NCBI GenBank assembly: GCA_022264855.1
Contig: JABYQU010000009.1
Span: 558,001 to 622,000 of the forward strand
Length of the DNA: 64,000 bases
Source of the DNA: Lenzites betulinus
Taxonomy: Eukaryota > Basidiomycota > Agaricomycetes > Polyporales > Polyporaceae
Direction: 5' to 3'
Part shown: piece by piece, positions 43,401-55,812 of the stretch
Layout: the number at the start of each line of letters is the position of its first letter
Numbering within the stretch: position 1 is the first letter of the stretch
Translations under genes and position numbers: made by a program
Notes under the pieces: generated by a model
Told to the model about the DNA's origin: nothing
The model's input: the letters and a program-made list of their open reading frames with translations, nothing else
Databases searched by the model: none

Positions 43401-44476
43401 TCGCAAGTGAAGTAGTACGTAATGTAGCGGTCGGGATCGACACCAAGGCGCCGCTCTACTGTCCGGAGGGTTCGCGCCATGTTGTTGAGATCGGGAACCG
43501 TGAACCCGGTGATTTGTGGGAGCGCGGCCAGCTGAGTGTGAAAGCCGTCCAACAGATGCTTGCAGAGTTCCTTTGTAGCCCCATGGACAGCGGACGCCAG
43601 GTAGACATGCATATAGGCATTCCTAACGAGAGAATGTTCAAGCAGAGCATGAGGTCGTCCAGTTTCGTAGCTGTAGGCAGTAGGAAGGCCGCCTGCAAGA
43701 TCATCTTCGTCGTCTTCGAGGATCTGATCAAAGAGGGTCTCGATGTCGACATAGAGTGGGTCCTCACGGACGTCGACAGCATCAGGGTCATCGTCATCCG
43801 AGCGAGCAGGAGTAGGGGGACGCGAGAGGCCATCAGGGCTGGGAGAACGCGAGGGACCGAGGTACGAGACACCGCCATCAGACCTGTCGTCAAGGATGTC
43901 GAGCATTGGCGGTGGCGAGGCCACAGGGGTTGGTGTACGCGAGAATCGCCATTGAAGCCCAGGGGCATCGTAAGTGGGAAGTTGTTGATCAAGCAGATAG
44001 TCAGGAGGCCCGGGCGACGGTGGAAGGCTTGCATGAGCGCGAGGCAGAGCCCCGCCCGTGTCGTCGTTGTCAAGAAAGACCCCAGAGTCGTCCAAAACAT
44101 TGTTTTCGCGCTCTCCAGGATCAGGCAGGTCGTCGTGTAGCAAATAACGGACCTGATCACCGTCGGCCACCTCAGTACCAGCTGCCCCCAGATCAGCACC
44201 CTCAGCAGACTTCTCCAAGCGCGAGGCCGCCTGTACCCGGTGTTCTCTGTTGTCTTCTTCGACCAGGGCTTGACCGTGAGCACGTTCTCGAGCGCCAGGA
44301 ATGCGAGACCCAGTGGCATTATGGTGGCGCAGCTGGTTTGCTTGTATGCGGGCAGACTGCCGGACGTGGTCGTTGATGGTTGCGGTAGTGTGGTACTGGG
44401 GCACGATAGATGCAGCGCAAGGGGTGCAGGTACACAGATAGCGTGTTTGAGTATCAGTGCGAGAGGCCCGAGGCAT
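40410..44476 (-). pseudogene. Tnp2-type DNA transposase, 8 intact exons, truncated by the Gypsy element
   Basis: Transposase of the Tnp2 family (CACTA/CMC-like, abundant in agaricomycetes). Exons on the minus strand: 44,476-42,685; 42,634-42,434; 42,375-42,193; 42,137-41,992; 41,946-41,341; 41,292-41,133; 41,082-40,680; 40,622-40,475. Introns are 45-58 bp and the frames join to exactly 1,213 codons with no stop. The N-terminus has a Cys-rich CTCTPC motif and an acidic Ser/Pro linker. The conserved core includes NGLVLQINIDWYGALK, LLYCVIPGPNEPSTAQL, GHTSEHFMCDTC and PPDFMHGAYLGE. The C-terminal part has VCGLRYG, YAYINGRQPV and FSGHFAL. A ninth exon starts at 40,414 and is cut after 5 bp by the LTR; its likely remainder is at 22,556-22,630. 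The start is the ATG at 44,476 (MPRASRTDT). Loss of the last 20-odd residues might or might not abolish activity. Confidence 0.85.
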
Positions 44477-46353
44477 GGCAGACAAGCTTGAGATGATAGT
44501 ACGTAGTCAGTAGCTAGCAGTAGTAAAACGACAAGTCTCGAGCGCCTGTGGATCCCCTACCATCACGTGCTCCTGGGGAAATCCCGCTCCTTAGATTGGT
44601 TTCTTACGCCCATCCAAATGCAATCCGATCACATTAGGTTCTCATTCAAGATCTCCTACGGATTTGTCCCATCACATATCTGCCTTGATCTGCAGTGTTG
44701 GAAGGCGCGATCAGAACGCTTGCGACCGGATTGGCTGGCGAGTCTACTCGCCAGGTGGTGGGTCGACACAGGGTAGACGGGGACTAGACGGGCCGGAGGG
44801 ATATGACAAAGTCCGGATGTAGAACGTTTCAAGTGCAAGTCCCAGGGCAAGCCGATGAACTTTGGCGAGTGGCGTAATATTATTATATCATACTGGAAGA
44901 ACACTGTTATTGAGCTCATGGGACACACGATGAGCAGAAGCAGAAGGGAAGATGTGTTCTTCCGAGTCGTACGTACGGTATCCATCGGCCGCAGTGGGAT
45001 GTGAAGCTCTTGCGGCAATTCTAAACACATCAGTACTTCAACATCTCGCATATCACATCCACCCGCCGGAGGCAGACAGGTAGAGACCGAAGCGGGCAAT
45101 GCGCTACGCTTCCTGGCCTACAACCCAGCTGTCAGCTACTCGACGTCTACCCCCCACCACAGCCACACTTCTTTTCCGACCTCTACATAAGTCGGTGGTC
45201 GTTCTGCTTTACTGAAATCACCCCTTCTCCGAATCCTCTCACATCCCCCATCTTGTTTCGTCTAGCATGCATGTCATACCAGTGTTCACGCGCACACGCC
45301 TACCAATGCGATATCGATATCTTGAGAATACCGTTGGTCATCCACCGTAGCGCAATCACAGGTGGCATATCACATTCGATTGGAACTGCCATCTTCGGTG
45401 TTGCGTCGTCACCGACGAGAACGGGCACGCCCAACCAGGCCGGTCGGCAGAACGATCAAGGCCACAGCAAACGGCACGAGCTGTCCGACTCCCGAGACAG
45501 CCACACACGTTGGTTTTGTTGGTGAGGACTCGGCGTGCGGGGCGTGAGCATAAGCAGGAACACGCGGACGGGGCGGCAGAGGGGCAGTTCTGATGAGGAG
45601 GAGCACGGCGTTGGTTCGCGGAAGGGACAGGAACGGGGGCGAGTGAGTCGTTCAGTATCGGGTTCCATATCCGGCACGGACGCCCTCAATCTAGACGCTC
45701 GTGGGATCGGATCCGCGTCGTTCCTTCGCACGGGCGCCTGCGCGGAAGAGTCTCTTCGCGAAACGCCACAGACCTCCGCCGCGGTCTCGCTTGGGAGCAC
45801 GGTGTCCTCAGCTGTCCTCAGCTGCAACATCGCATGACCCGCACTGTGCCTGTGCGTACGGCAGCACGGGGACGGAGGGTCGACTGGGCAGTATCTGGCC
45901 GCAGGCCCAGCCCGAGATGCCTCGCCGCGGGCCTCGAACGACGTCCGCCTGGAGCGCACTGCGCGAGGTCCTTGGGCTGTCCGCCGTGCGCGCGCACGTC
46001 TACTCAGCACCGGTCTCGAGTGCGCAGGCCCTTGGGGGAATTGGGCTGAATGAGAGCTGGATTGGTCGCGTCTAGGCCTCCGCCATGGGCGGCGGGGCGG
46101 GAGAGGGCGGAAGGGCGCGTCTGGGCGTCGAGCCCCTGAGGACGGCATGTGTGCTAAGAAGGGAGCGGGGACCAATTGGCCGAGTCTGCGCTGCCCCTTA
46201 CGGCCTCTTCCCACCCACTTTCGACGCTTCGACACCAGACTGAGCGACTCCACCACCCAGGCGTGCCCGAGAATTCGAAGATGATCTCTCGAGCGCAGCG
46301 TCTCCTGCCCTCTGCGCCAATCCGCTTCGCCGGTGCCCTCCCCCGCCCCAGCC
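44477..46353. other. Spacer between the transposase and alcohol dehydrogenase
   Basis: The left part should contain the transposase promoter and the transposon's other terminus, but I could not recognise terminal inverted repeats. The rest shows open frames without domain or splice support. The last few hundred bases are the alcohol dehydrogenase promoter region. Confidence 0.45.
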
Positions 46354-46360
46354 TATATAA
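46354..46360 (+). promoter_or_regulatory. TATA box of the alcohol dehydrogenase gene
   Basis: TATATAA, 95 bp upstream of the ATG at 46,455. A start of transcription about 30 bp downstream would leave a 5' UTR of some 65 bp and exclude the in-frame ATG at 46,281. Confidence 0.7.
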
Positions 46361-46454
46361 GCCCCTGCTTCGATCCGCCCTTGCCATCCACACATCCACT
46401 CCCACCCACTCCCAGCAGTCGCCGTCTACCGCAACAGCCTCCGCATCTCCCCAA

Positions 46455-47760
46455 ATGTCTACCCAGTTCCACATCCCCAAGACCCAGAAGGCCGCGATCG
46501 TCGAGACGACCTCCGCGCCCCTCAAGGTCGTCGACGACCACCCCGTCCCTCAGCCCGAGGAGCTCGCACCCGGCGAGTGTCTCGTTGAGCTTGACTGCAG
46601 CGGTGTCTGCCACACCGACCTCCACGCCCGCAACGGCGACTGGCCCATCCCCGCCAAGCTCCCCCTCATTGGCGGACACGAGGTGAGCTTGTTTGACACT
46701 CCCGCACGATCCAACCCGCTGACACAGTCCTCCGCAGGGTGTCGGCCGCATCGTCGCCATTGGCGCACACACTCAGGGCTCTCCCGTCAAGCTCGGCGAG
46801 CGTGTCGGCATCAAGTGGCTCGCATACTCCTGCCTCGACTGCGAACCCTGCCGTAAGGGTCTTGAGCAGAGTTAGTCTTCCCCCGCTGTCATTACGCGCT
46901 CATGACTGACGTCATTTGCGCTGCGCTTCTCCAGGCTGCCTGAACGGCAAGTACTCCGGCTTCACCGTCGACGGCACCTTCTCGCAATACGTCCGCTCGT
47001 GGGTCACCCACGTTACGCCCATCCCCGAGAACCTCGACAGCGCGGAGGCGGCCTCCATTCTCTGTGCGGTACGTGTTCCGCCAGCTTTCCGGGACTGGCA
47101 GCTGTGCTGACGGGCCGGTCACAGGGTATCACTGTCTACCGTGCGATCAAGAACTCGAAGACGCACATCGGTGATTGGATCGTCCTCCCCGGCGCGGGTG
47201 GCGGTCTCGGCCACTTGGCTGTCCAGTACGCAGTCGCCATGGGCCTCCGTGTCGTCGCTGTCGGTGCGCATCTTCCATCTTCTTAGCGCCCGCCCACGCT
47301 GATTCCCCCCACAGACACTGGCGCAGAGAAGAAGGAGCTCTGCCTGAAGCTCGGTGCTGAGAAGTTCATCGACTTCAAGGAGACGAAGGACCTCGTGAAG
47401 GACATCGTCGCCGCCACCGACGGGTTCGGCGCACACGCAGCGGTCGTGACCGCCGCGAACCCCTCCGCGTACGCGCAGGCGGTGGACTACCTCCGCATGG
47501 GCGGCGTGCTCATGGTCGTCGGCCTGCCCGCGCGCGCGAACCTGTCCGCGGACATCTTCTTCACCGTCATCAAGAGCATCAGCATCCTCGGCTCGTACGT
47601 CGGCAACCGCCAGGACGCGCGCGAGGCGCTCGCGATCGCGGCGCAGGGCAAGGTCAAGTGCTACTACCAGACGAAGCCCCTCTCCGCACTCGCGGAGACG
47701 TACGAGGGCCTCGCGGAGGGCAAGATCGTCGGCCGCATCGTGCTCAACATGAAGGAGTAA
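46455..47760 (+). CDS. ADH: Zinc-dependent, NAD-type alcohol dehydrogenase (359 aa)
   Basis: Medium-chain alcohol dehydrogenase, interconverting alcohols and aldehydes, most like fungal ADH1-type enzymes. Exons: 46,455-46,682; 46,738-46,870; 46,935-47,068; 47,125-47,263; 47,315-47,760 (360 codons exactly). The catalytic zinc ligands are Cys52 (SGVCHTD), His75 (GGHE) and Cys164. The structural zinc site is Cys108, 111, 114 and 122. The nucleotide fold has [10 protein letters not shown] near residue 188, and Asp212 at the end of the second strand points to NAD rather than NADP. The start is the ATG in AAATGTCT at 46,455, because a TATA box lies between it and the upstream in-frame ATG at 46,281. 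The longer version ([15 protein letters not shown]...) would look like a mitochondrial presequence, so an alternative transcript with dual location is possible but less likely. No lesions. Confidence 0.95.
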
Positions 47761-50700
47761 TCCATCGCCGCCATTCTCCCCCTCGGTCTCGCCTCGCTCG
47801 CTCCCCCGCTCTGCTCCGATCCTCCGCACATTCCCCCGCCACCCGGCCCGCGCGCATAAAAGCGCGCGCGGCCGGACGACTCGTACACTACGCGGCTGCG
47901 CCTCTCGCCTCTAAGTCCGACGGGTTGATGATGATGACTGGGATAGGAACACATGTATGATAAATTATCCGACCGCGCGCACGCTGATGCTGTTGTACCT
48001 GTACGTATACCTACGCCGACGACGACGAAGAAGTAGAAATGAACGCATTCTTAACCTCACGTTCCTGCGTGATCGTGTGCCCGGTTCCCTCATTAGTACG
48101 AAACACTGCACGCGCGACTGTATGCACGCCATAGTTGGAAGGTGCCGGTGAATTCGAAGGCAAAACTCTCCACTGGACCTCGCGATCGCTTCTCCATTCA
48201 ATCCACGCGTGCACCCCTCACACTCTCCAGGCATCTTACGCGGCAGTCAGCCCACCCGGGACGCCGCCCCTCGCACGCGCAGCGCTCACATGCGCTTAAT
48301 TAAGTGGATCGTAGTCCCAGACGTCCCGGCCATCGAAGTTCGATGAATGTATTCAAGGGGATCGATCGGGCGGGCGGGGCACGGGTCCCGCTTCTCCCCT
48401 GGGCCTCTTTCCTTCAGGGTTCGGGGAAGCGAGGAATGCGGGGAGGACAGGGACGCCGAGACGCGCAGCGAGAGAAGCGTGCGCTTCCGGGAGAATGGCC
48501 CGGGGTGGGGCGCCGAGAGGAGACCCGGCTAGTGCGGAATGCGACGTAAGTATGCATATGGGCTCCCGAGCTGGTCACTGAATTAGTAGTAAGGATCTCC
48601 GAGAATGTAGGATCACGCTGCCAAGCCCGGGTAGAGCCCGGTCGGGGGCTCGACGCTTGAAGCTTGAAAGGGAAGGTCAAGGAAGGTGGGAGTGGGGGTT
48701 GCCTTTTCGGGGTGAGTAGGTTGGTTGAGGGAGTACTTCCCTCGACGAATGGTGTGCGCACTTCGCACTGTTCGGACAGGAAGAGCGGGCACACGAGCCT
48801 AGCGGAATCAGAAGAGACGATCCTACCTCCCCCTGCGAGTCCGGGTTGCCCGACTCGCGCAGTGCGCGTGCCCACCTTCAAGCCCGCCCGAGTCGGACAA
48901 TGCGCGAGACCCGGTCGCCCACCCCCGCCCCAAGCTCTCACCTTTCAAATTCCAAACCACATTACCGAGCCTTCTGAACTGCGGGGCGTACCTCTGGGGT
49001 GACAACGGCCCCCCGCCTGCCCGCGCACACGCATGGCGCATCCTCAGGTGGGCGCGTCGGAACGCGGGCGGAACGTACATACTCAGGGCTGCGCAGGGCT
49101 GGCGGCGGCGCGTGTCCTCTTCTCGACCTTCGAGCTGCCAGAGCCCCTTTCTGCGGTTGGGGAACTGCGAATTGCGAGTCTGATGGCCCGTGGGGTTGCG
49201 GGGAGCCGGGTGCGGGGTGTGGGGTGCTTGTGGGGTGCTTTGTGGGGTAAGCGGGGGCTCGAGCTTCGGGAACTTCAGGAAGACCGCTGCGGGGTTTCGG
49301 GAATCGACACTCGTGAGACGGTGTTCTGATTTGTGGGCCTGTGTACGTACGCGTACGCTTCGATCTGCGCCGTGCTGACCGAGGTGGATTTGACCAAGTT
49401 TGCCAGGGGGGTGCATCGATGAAGCTCGAGCTGAGCCTAAGGCACTTGCGATGATACCGCGCCGCGCCTCCGAGTCCGAGGATTTTGGATGACGCCGAGT
49501 GTAGTGGTATGTCCATCAGATTGATGTCTGCGGCGTGTGGGCTGGGTCTAGGAAGGAAGGGGAGATCAATTAGTGCGAGAAAGGCTATTGGGGAACGGGG
49601 GAAAGACAGCGCGGTTCCGTCCGACGACTTACGGGGGAGCTCTCGGGCGAGCGAGAGACGTGGGGATGCGCTGCAGAAGGTCGAACGGCTCGGTATTCGT
49701 GGCCGATGTCGCGCGCGCCGGCAAGAATATAGCCTCGAGCTGAAGGAGCGTGTCCCTTCTGTAAGGGATCGAACCGCGCTTGCGCAGACAAATATAAATG
49801 TGAGCTATGCGAAGTAGAGTGTGTATTGCGGGGGAAGCCATACCTGCTATTCTCTCGTAGCTTTGTCCCCTATCTTTGTTCACCCAACTCTATGACTGAG
49901 CACTGTCGCTGGCGATACTCAGGCTGCGCACATTTTTCACGGAGGCGTGTAAAAGAGGTCGGTAGTCTGAATAATGGGGAAGATACTTCGTTGAGGCGAC
50001 GGCCGGGTCCGCTCCGGATTCTTCTGCAGTAATTTAGTCAGAGCGCGGTGTTGAGATCGAACGAAGTCAGCGCAGCGATATCCCAGAGGGTTCGTTAGCG
50101 GTCGTGAGACATGGGCATACTAAGAAAACTCATCCGAACCAGAAGCCTGCTCGCCCTATCGCACGACTACGCAGAATGAGCGAATTTGACAGGCGCCGAA
50201 GATGGTAGTAGCCAGGGTCAAAGAAGGCACTCACAAATCGCGGCGGCGCAGAAATCCTGTGGCAAAATATAATGGCTATCCTCAACGAAGGGAGGTGGAG
50301 GCGATCCGGAAGGTGTATATCCATTACTACTCACGTGAATAACTTGAATTCCAGCTGTTCTCAGATTGATAGGCCCTCGTGAAAAAGAATGGACAGAGTC
50401 GTTCGAGCCCAGACGTGGCGGCGACGGGATGTGGTAATAGTCGGGTGGCCACAGGTAGCGGGCAGCGCGAAGAGCTACGCGCCCTCGACATGTGCATCCG
50501 CATCCTCCCCGCCGTCGCCCCCCGGGATAGCTGTCCACGATTATTTTTCCACGGGCCTATTGATTAGAGAACAGCTGTCATGCGTGCACTCTGTACTACT
50601 GGCAGATGTTAGCCTCAGACAATAAAATCGGGGGCCTTGTATGACTTACCGAATTAGAAGCACTCCAGTCCACTCTTGTAGACTACGGATCTATCACACG

Positions 50701-52706
50701 GCACCGAAGGTTCGCTGTCGTATGCCAAGTGACTGAAGGCGAGTCGTCTAAGCGACGGTTGTGGTTGTCGAGCGCCGCAGGTTCTCGCATAAATTGGTCG
50801 ATCACGATTGCCTCACGTCCACGTTCAACGCTGGCACCCCGATGAATATTGCGGTATCAGTCACATCCTCAAATTTAACATAGGAGGTACGATTACCGAT
50901 ATTGTCCGAGCCACACCGGCTGAGTCATGAGGGGTCGGGGACTTGCAGATGCGCAATTCACGAGGCGGGCGGTTGTACTCCGAAGGCGATGCATTTGCAC
51001 GTTGCACGAATGGCAGCGGGAAGCTTGAGGCGGCGGTAGAGGCGTCGCCTAGCATCGACTCCGTTCACCCGATGTTTGAATTAGGAGGCTGACGACCGTA
51101 CCTCACTGGTCTAACGGCGGTTCGATGCAGCGACGTGAATAGTAGGCCTTGGGCTGTGGGGCCGATCGACGATGAGTATGTTATGGACAGCCCTGTAGAC
51201 AGATGACGCACCGAGGTAGTCCGGCGGATTCGGAGACCACATAGCAGCGGTTCGCTGGGACGCAGAAACGCGGTCAACACATCGTACGACCCGACCCGAT
51301 GCCCACTGGCAGTGTACGCGTTCCGAGGACGAGCAGGCTCCCAGAAGCAAGCGACGAGGGGGAAAGGGCGACGCGAACGCATCATCTAAGGGGAGCGCTG
51401 TCTGGTTCAGGCATGACTCTGGTGGCGGCTGTGATGCACACCAACGGAACTCTACCTGGAGCTACAAATGCGCCATAATTAGGACGGAGGATGCTCGCAC
51501 CCATTTCGACGAGGCTTTCGACCGGGCTTCTGCACGCTCAGACTAAGACAGACTCGGGCCCGGCGGGAAGGGCAGACGCTGTGGAGCTCGGACGACTTCT
51601 TTAATATGAATGGGCCGCCGGCCGAATGTCATGACTCGCAGGAGCCTAAGGGGATGCTGCGCGAGCCACAAAGCGGGTACCGCAAGTCCGAACATAGTTC
51701 AAAAAGCGCGAGAGGGGGTCTGCGCGTGGATGCGGTTTGAATTCAGAGCGCAGTATGCGTGCGACGAGCTACGAATAGATCCCCAGTGGGCGCTTCAAAG
51801 TGTTGGTCAGACAAAGAAGACCGAGCTCGGGGTAGTAAATCAAACATGCAGTATTAATGGACCGGCGTCGTGAATTTGTCGAGATAGGTGTTTGGTATAG
51901 CCGTCGCTGGAAGCAGTAATAAGGTTTGAGCGAGGCGGGACTCGGGCTACTCGGAAAACTACCATGGGATTAAAGTCAGCCCGAGGAGCGTTACGTACGG
52001 CGTTTGCTCACAACAATGAAAATGACATATTTGATCCCGACCGCGGTGTGTCAATACTAAGTTGGCGAGCTTAAGGTGGCCTAGACAGTGACATAATTCA
52101 AGCGGGTGTATTCTGGGAGTCACGCGAGACAGAGTTGCGGGATTGGCACATCCACTCACCGTCGTAAAGGGAGCGTAGGTACTTCGTTTTAATTGCCACC
52201 AGGATATTGCGATAGGCCTCCGAGGAGCTGTCGGCCAGCATATATTATGTTAACAGATGTGGCGGCAAACTACCGGGCGACCACCAGGTGGATGACGCGC
52301 TACGGTAGTTCGGAGCTGAATTCATTTGTGAAACCAGCGGCTTCCCCATAAAGTTCTGCCGTCTACAGCGAAGCTCCAGAGGCCTGCGGTGGAGGTACAG
52401 CGCCTGAGAACAAGCCAATACGAAGTGGAGGTAGGGACCGGTGGCGGTCTCAGTGTGGAAGCGATACGTCGAAGGAATGGCAGGTGCCGTCACGCCTCGA
52501 TGACTACGGTCTGGGCTGTGCCCACTGTTCAAACCACCTTGTCTCCGAGTCCTCCTATCTGGCGCTCGACAGAAAGTTCAACAGACATACTTGGTGGGTA
52601 CAGGTAACATGTGATAGATACAACAAGCTGCTCTGCTCCAATAAGTTAGAGTTTTAGCGCTACGAGAAGACCGGGAGCGAACAACTCACAATTATAGCAG
52701 AGACAA
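47761..52706. other. 4.9-kb spacer without supported genes
   Basis: Starts with the ADH 3' UTR; after that I find no exon chain or recognisable domain on either strand. Open frames at 48,400-49,500 are Arg/Pro/Ser shadows of GC-rich DNA. From about 49,800 the sequence is more balanced and looks like ordinary intergenic or long-decayed DNA. Confidence 0.45.
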
Positions 52707-54223
52707 CTAAACATCTGCGCGAGCTAACTCCTTCAATCCGCTCGTGAATGCTTCGACGAACTCCTCAGCCAGCTCGTCGTCCAACGCGCCCTTGCCCCAC
52801 GCCACGGAGACGCCAAGGCCACCGTCGGGCGTCCCAGTGACGTTTATTTTCAGCGCAGGGCCCACGGTGCCGTCCACCTGAACGAAGACGGTCTCGCGGA
52901 TCGCCCATGTGCTCGTTCGAGCCTCATTGGACGCAGAGGGAGCCATGGGGGGAACGCGGCCGAGGTTGGATATCTCCATCGTGCCCTCGCGCTTCTTGCC
53001 CAACTGACCGCGGAAGAAGCTCTCATAGTTCCGCCCGATGAGCAGGCGAAAGACGCCGATGAACGCAGGGGTCTTCGGAAGCTCCTCTTTCAAAGTCTCC
53101 GAAAAGCGCGCCGCGTGTGTCCAGGGGAAGGCGGCGAGGGGCGGGTACACGCTTGTCGTCGACGGCGGGAGGGTGGGGAGACTGTGGACGCCGCCGTAGC
53201 TCGAAGCCTGATTCGAGATCGCAGAGGGGGGACTGCCGGTGTAACGCCGCAGGGAGACCGCGACGGCGACCACGATGTCCTTGAACAGCTGACCTTCGCC
53301 TTCACATCCACGGTTCAGGAGGCGGGAGAGGACGTGCGCAGAGATGGTGTACAGTGCACCCGTGATGGTCGCGCGATTGGCTCTGCACCGCTGCGTGAGG
53401 CGGGCAGTCTCCTGTGGCGAAAGATGCATGATGCGGACGCGGACGCTCAGGGTGGGCTGTTTCAGCACGGGGGAGCCCGTCCATGTGGATGCCTGCTTCG
53501 TCCGGGCGAACGGATTCAACGCCTGGAAGACTTCCCACAGGACCCTGGTGACCGGGGCAGGCAGATGGAGGAGATCCTCGAGAGGCGGCGTGAGGGTTGA
53601 ATCCGAGTGGTCTGGGACGATCTTCCCGTCGTGTGGCGGCAGCGGGCTCCCAAGTCGCTGTAAAGCAGCTTGTAGGTCGACGTGGAACGCAAGGCCACTC
53701 TGTCCGTCTCCCATCGTGTGATCGAAAGCGTAGATGACGGTATTGTCTGGCAGGACGAGCAGCCTCCATAAGGGCAGATCCGCGTTGAGATCGAAGGGAT
53801 GCTTGAACTCGGCTTCGATGATGGAGGCCGGACCATGCGAGTCGTTATCCAAGAAACGCACAATATCGTTCAAGTCAATAGATGGCAACACAACCCAGAA
53901 AGGGGGGCGGGAATCGCTGCCGTGGGTCGGGGGGACAAGGCGGGAAGCAAGGACGACGTGGGTGTTAACAACGATTTGGACGGCAGTGAAGAGGGTGTCT
54001 TTGTCGAGCCGGCGTCCGGATCCGCCCTCATACCTGGCCGCAACGACCACACAGGTGTCGAGACCCAAGTGATTCTCGACATAGCAATATTCTTCTACGA
54101 TTCCTAATATCGCCATGAAATATCAGCTACATGCCATCACAAGGAAAGGGACGTGAACAAACCTGCAGGGCGCAAACGTTTCGGGGAGGGCGATGTGGCC
54201 GAGTGTTCTGTGAGTTTGCTCAT
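52707..54223 (-). CDS. Alcohol O-acyltransferase-like protein, copy 1 (485 aa)
   Basis: Member of the condensation/chloramphenicol-acetyltransferase-like fold, closest in layout to fungal alcohol acetyltransferases (AATase), which transfer acyl groups from acyl-CoA to alcohols. Exon 1 is 54,223-54,163 and exon 2 is 54,103-52,707, with a 59-bp intron (GTTTGT...ATTAG). The join gives LRPAG-IVEEY, parallel to copy 2, which fixes the short first exon. The catalytic HxxxDG motif is HTMGDG near residue 149, preceded by the typical DLPLWRLLVLPDNTVIYAFDH strand. The C-terminal VSVAWGKGALDDE segment lies where the family has its second conserved motif (DFGWG in other members). No signal peptide or membrane helix. 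Frame and splice sites are intact. Acceptor and donor substrates cannot be told from sequence. Confidence 0.85.
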
Positions 54224-55812
54224 AGTTCAGGGCAAGAGAGGCGGAGGCTAGCAAGTCTTCAGCTTCGGGCCTGTGACTGACCACGGGTCCTTCACGATCG
54301 GGTAGCTTTTATGCTACACCCAAAGGTCGGCGTTGACACAGAAGAGCATGACGAAGAACCTCGGGGAGGACCATCGTGCCATCGAGAATATGCAGCTCTA
54401 CGCGCGAGGGTGGAACTACTACGCAGTTGCAGAAAGGGTTAGAGCGGGGTGCATGCGGTGTAGAGCACGTTCCGCGGCCCCACCGGGCAAACGGAGCGCC
54501 ATCTAGACATTATTTGGCCGCTTTAAAGTTCTGTGGCTCCCCTAGAGATTGTCTCAAGAAGCTGGACGCGCTCTCACGAAGTATGCCCGAACGCCGCGGT
54601 AGCAGGTGGACCTGTGATTTGCGAGGTTAAAATCGATACAACTCTCCATTTGGACAGTGACATCGTACCATTGGCGGGAAAGAGCGAGAGGTTGGTGCAT
54701 CTCAGTATGTCCGCGTGTCAGAGCTCTAGGGCAGTCCACTCATCGGGGCGAGTCCCTATTTTGGGCCGACTCGAAGGCGGGCGCCCGCGCCGGGGCGTTT
54801 GACCGCCGCCGGTGCGCAGTGTTTTGACCGGAGAAGGAACCTGTGAAGGAAGGAGCAGCCTATTTTAATCAATCAACCCGGCTTTAGAAAGGGTGCTATG
54901 GCTCACCAGTACGATTTGCTTTCCTTTTCATAGGTAAGTTTTTCTAGTCGCATACCAGCTATAGGTTTCGCAAACAGAGGGTTACGTGCTGACGGCGCTA
55001 TTCAGTGATCCAGTTAACTGGTTGTCGCTGCTAGTGAGGGGGAAAAGCATACCATCACCTTAATCAATACAGATCTTATGCCTCCAAGAAGTCGATGGAG
55101 GCATGGGTTGATATCTACCGTCATGTTGCACGAAAAGAATGCGGCCAGCGGCGTTTAGCGGGGACTGAGTACCTGGGCGAAAGAAGTGAGATGATGCATT
55201 CTTGCATCAGATCGGGTGTGGAGGGTCAATAGTATCGCTCTACCTGCACATGAAGTTCAGGCTAGACAGGGGAAACCGCTAGAGTAGTGGGCCACGACAT
55301 GAAGGAATGAGTTGACTTTAGGACATACTGGCAACCCACGTGGCAAGTACAAATGTCAGTAACTATTATCAGCAGAGTTAAAACTCCGATATACATTCCC
55401 TCTGTCGAAATTGATGACACCCACATAGTACGTACGACTATTTACGTGACTATGGCACGGGCTCGCAAAGACGGTTGACTACAGCTCGCGCTCAGGTTCT
55501 GTCTGGGTTCTGACTTATATGCGAGATAGTCTAGACGCTGAATGTCTCGTAGTACTGCGTGCGTGTGTCTCGCGTCTCTGATTATGAAAACATTACACTA
55601 GATGACAGACAACTTCTAAATATCTAGCGTGCGGGATCGGGGTGCATTCATGAATATATCCGCCTTCCGTTGCATGACCTTCTCCCAGTATCGCGAACTA
55701 AGACAAGATAAGGTATGCTTTAGTTACCGACTCTCAGCCTATCGACTACGCCGGTCACACGCGCTCCTCCGCGGGCCCGAGTTACATACAACGCACGAGA
55801 CATCGATTCCGC
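54224..55812. other. Spacer between the two acyltransferase genes
   Basis: About 1.6 kb with no supported gene. It should include the promoter of copy 1 (right of 54,223) and the 3' UTR of copy 2. AT content rises after about 54,840. Confidence 0.5.

Noticed and set aside
43004..44140. Plus-strand open frame of 378 codons
   Set aside because: It is the antisense shadow of transposase exon 1, whose minus-strand frame has clear Tnp2 motifs.
21940..45240. Terminal inverted repeats of the Tnp2-type transposon
   Set aside because: I searched both flanks by eye and found no convincing matching ends, so none are annotated.
45535..46075. Overlapping plus-strand frames upstream of alcohol dehydrogenase
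   Set aside because: No recognisable protein and immediately upstream of a TATA-driven gene; better read as promoter and spacer.
46281..46454. N-terminal mitochondrial-like extension of alcohol dehydrogenase
   Set aside because: A TATA box lies within it, so the main transcript should start downstream; kept only as a finding.
48300..49500. Long open frames on both strands after alcohol dehydrogenase
   Set aside because: Composition is that of GC-rich noncoding DNA and frames on opposite strands mirror each other.
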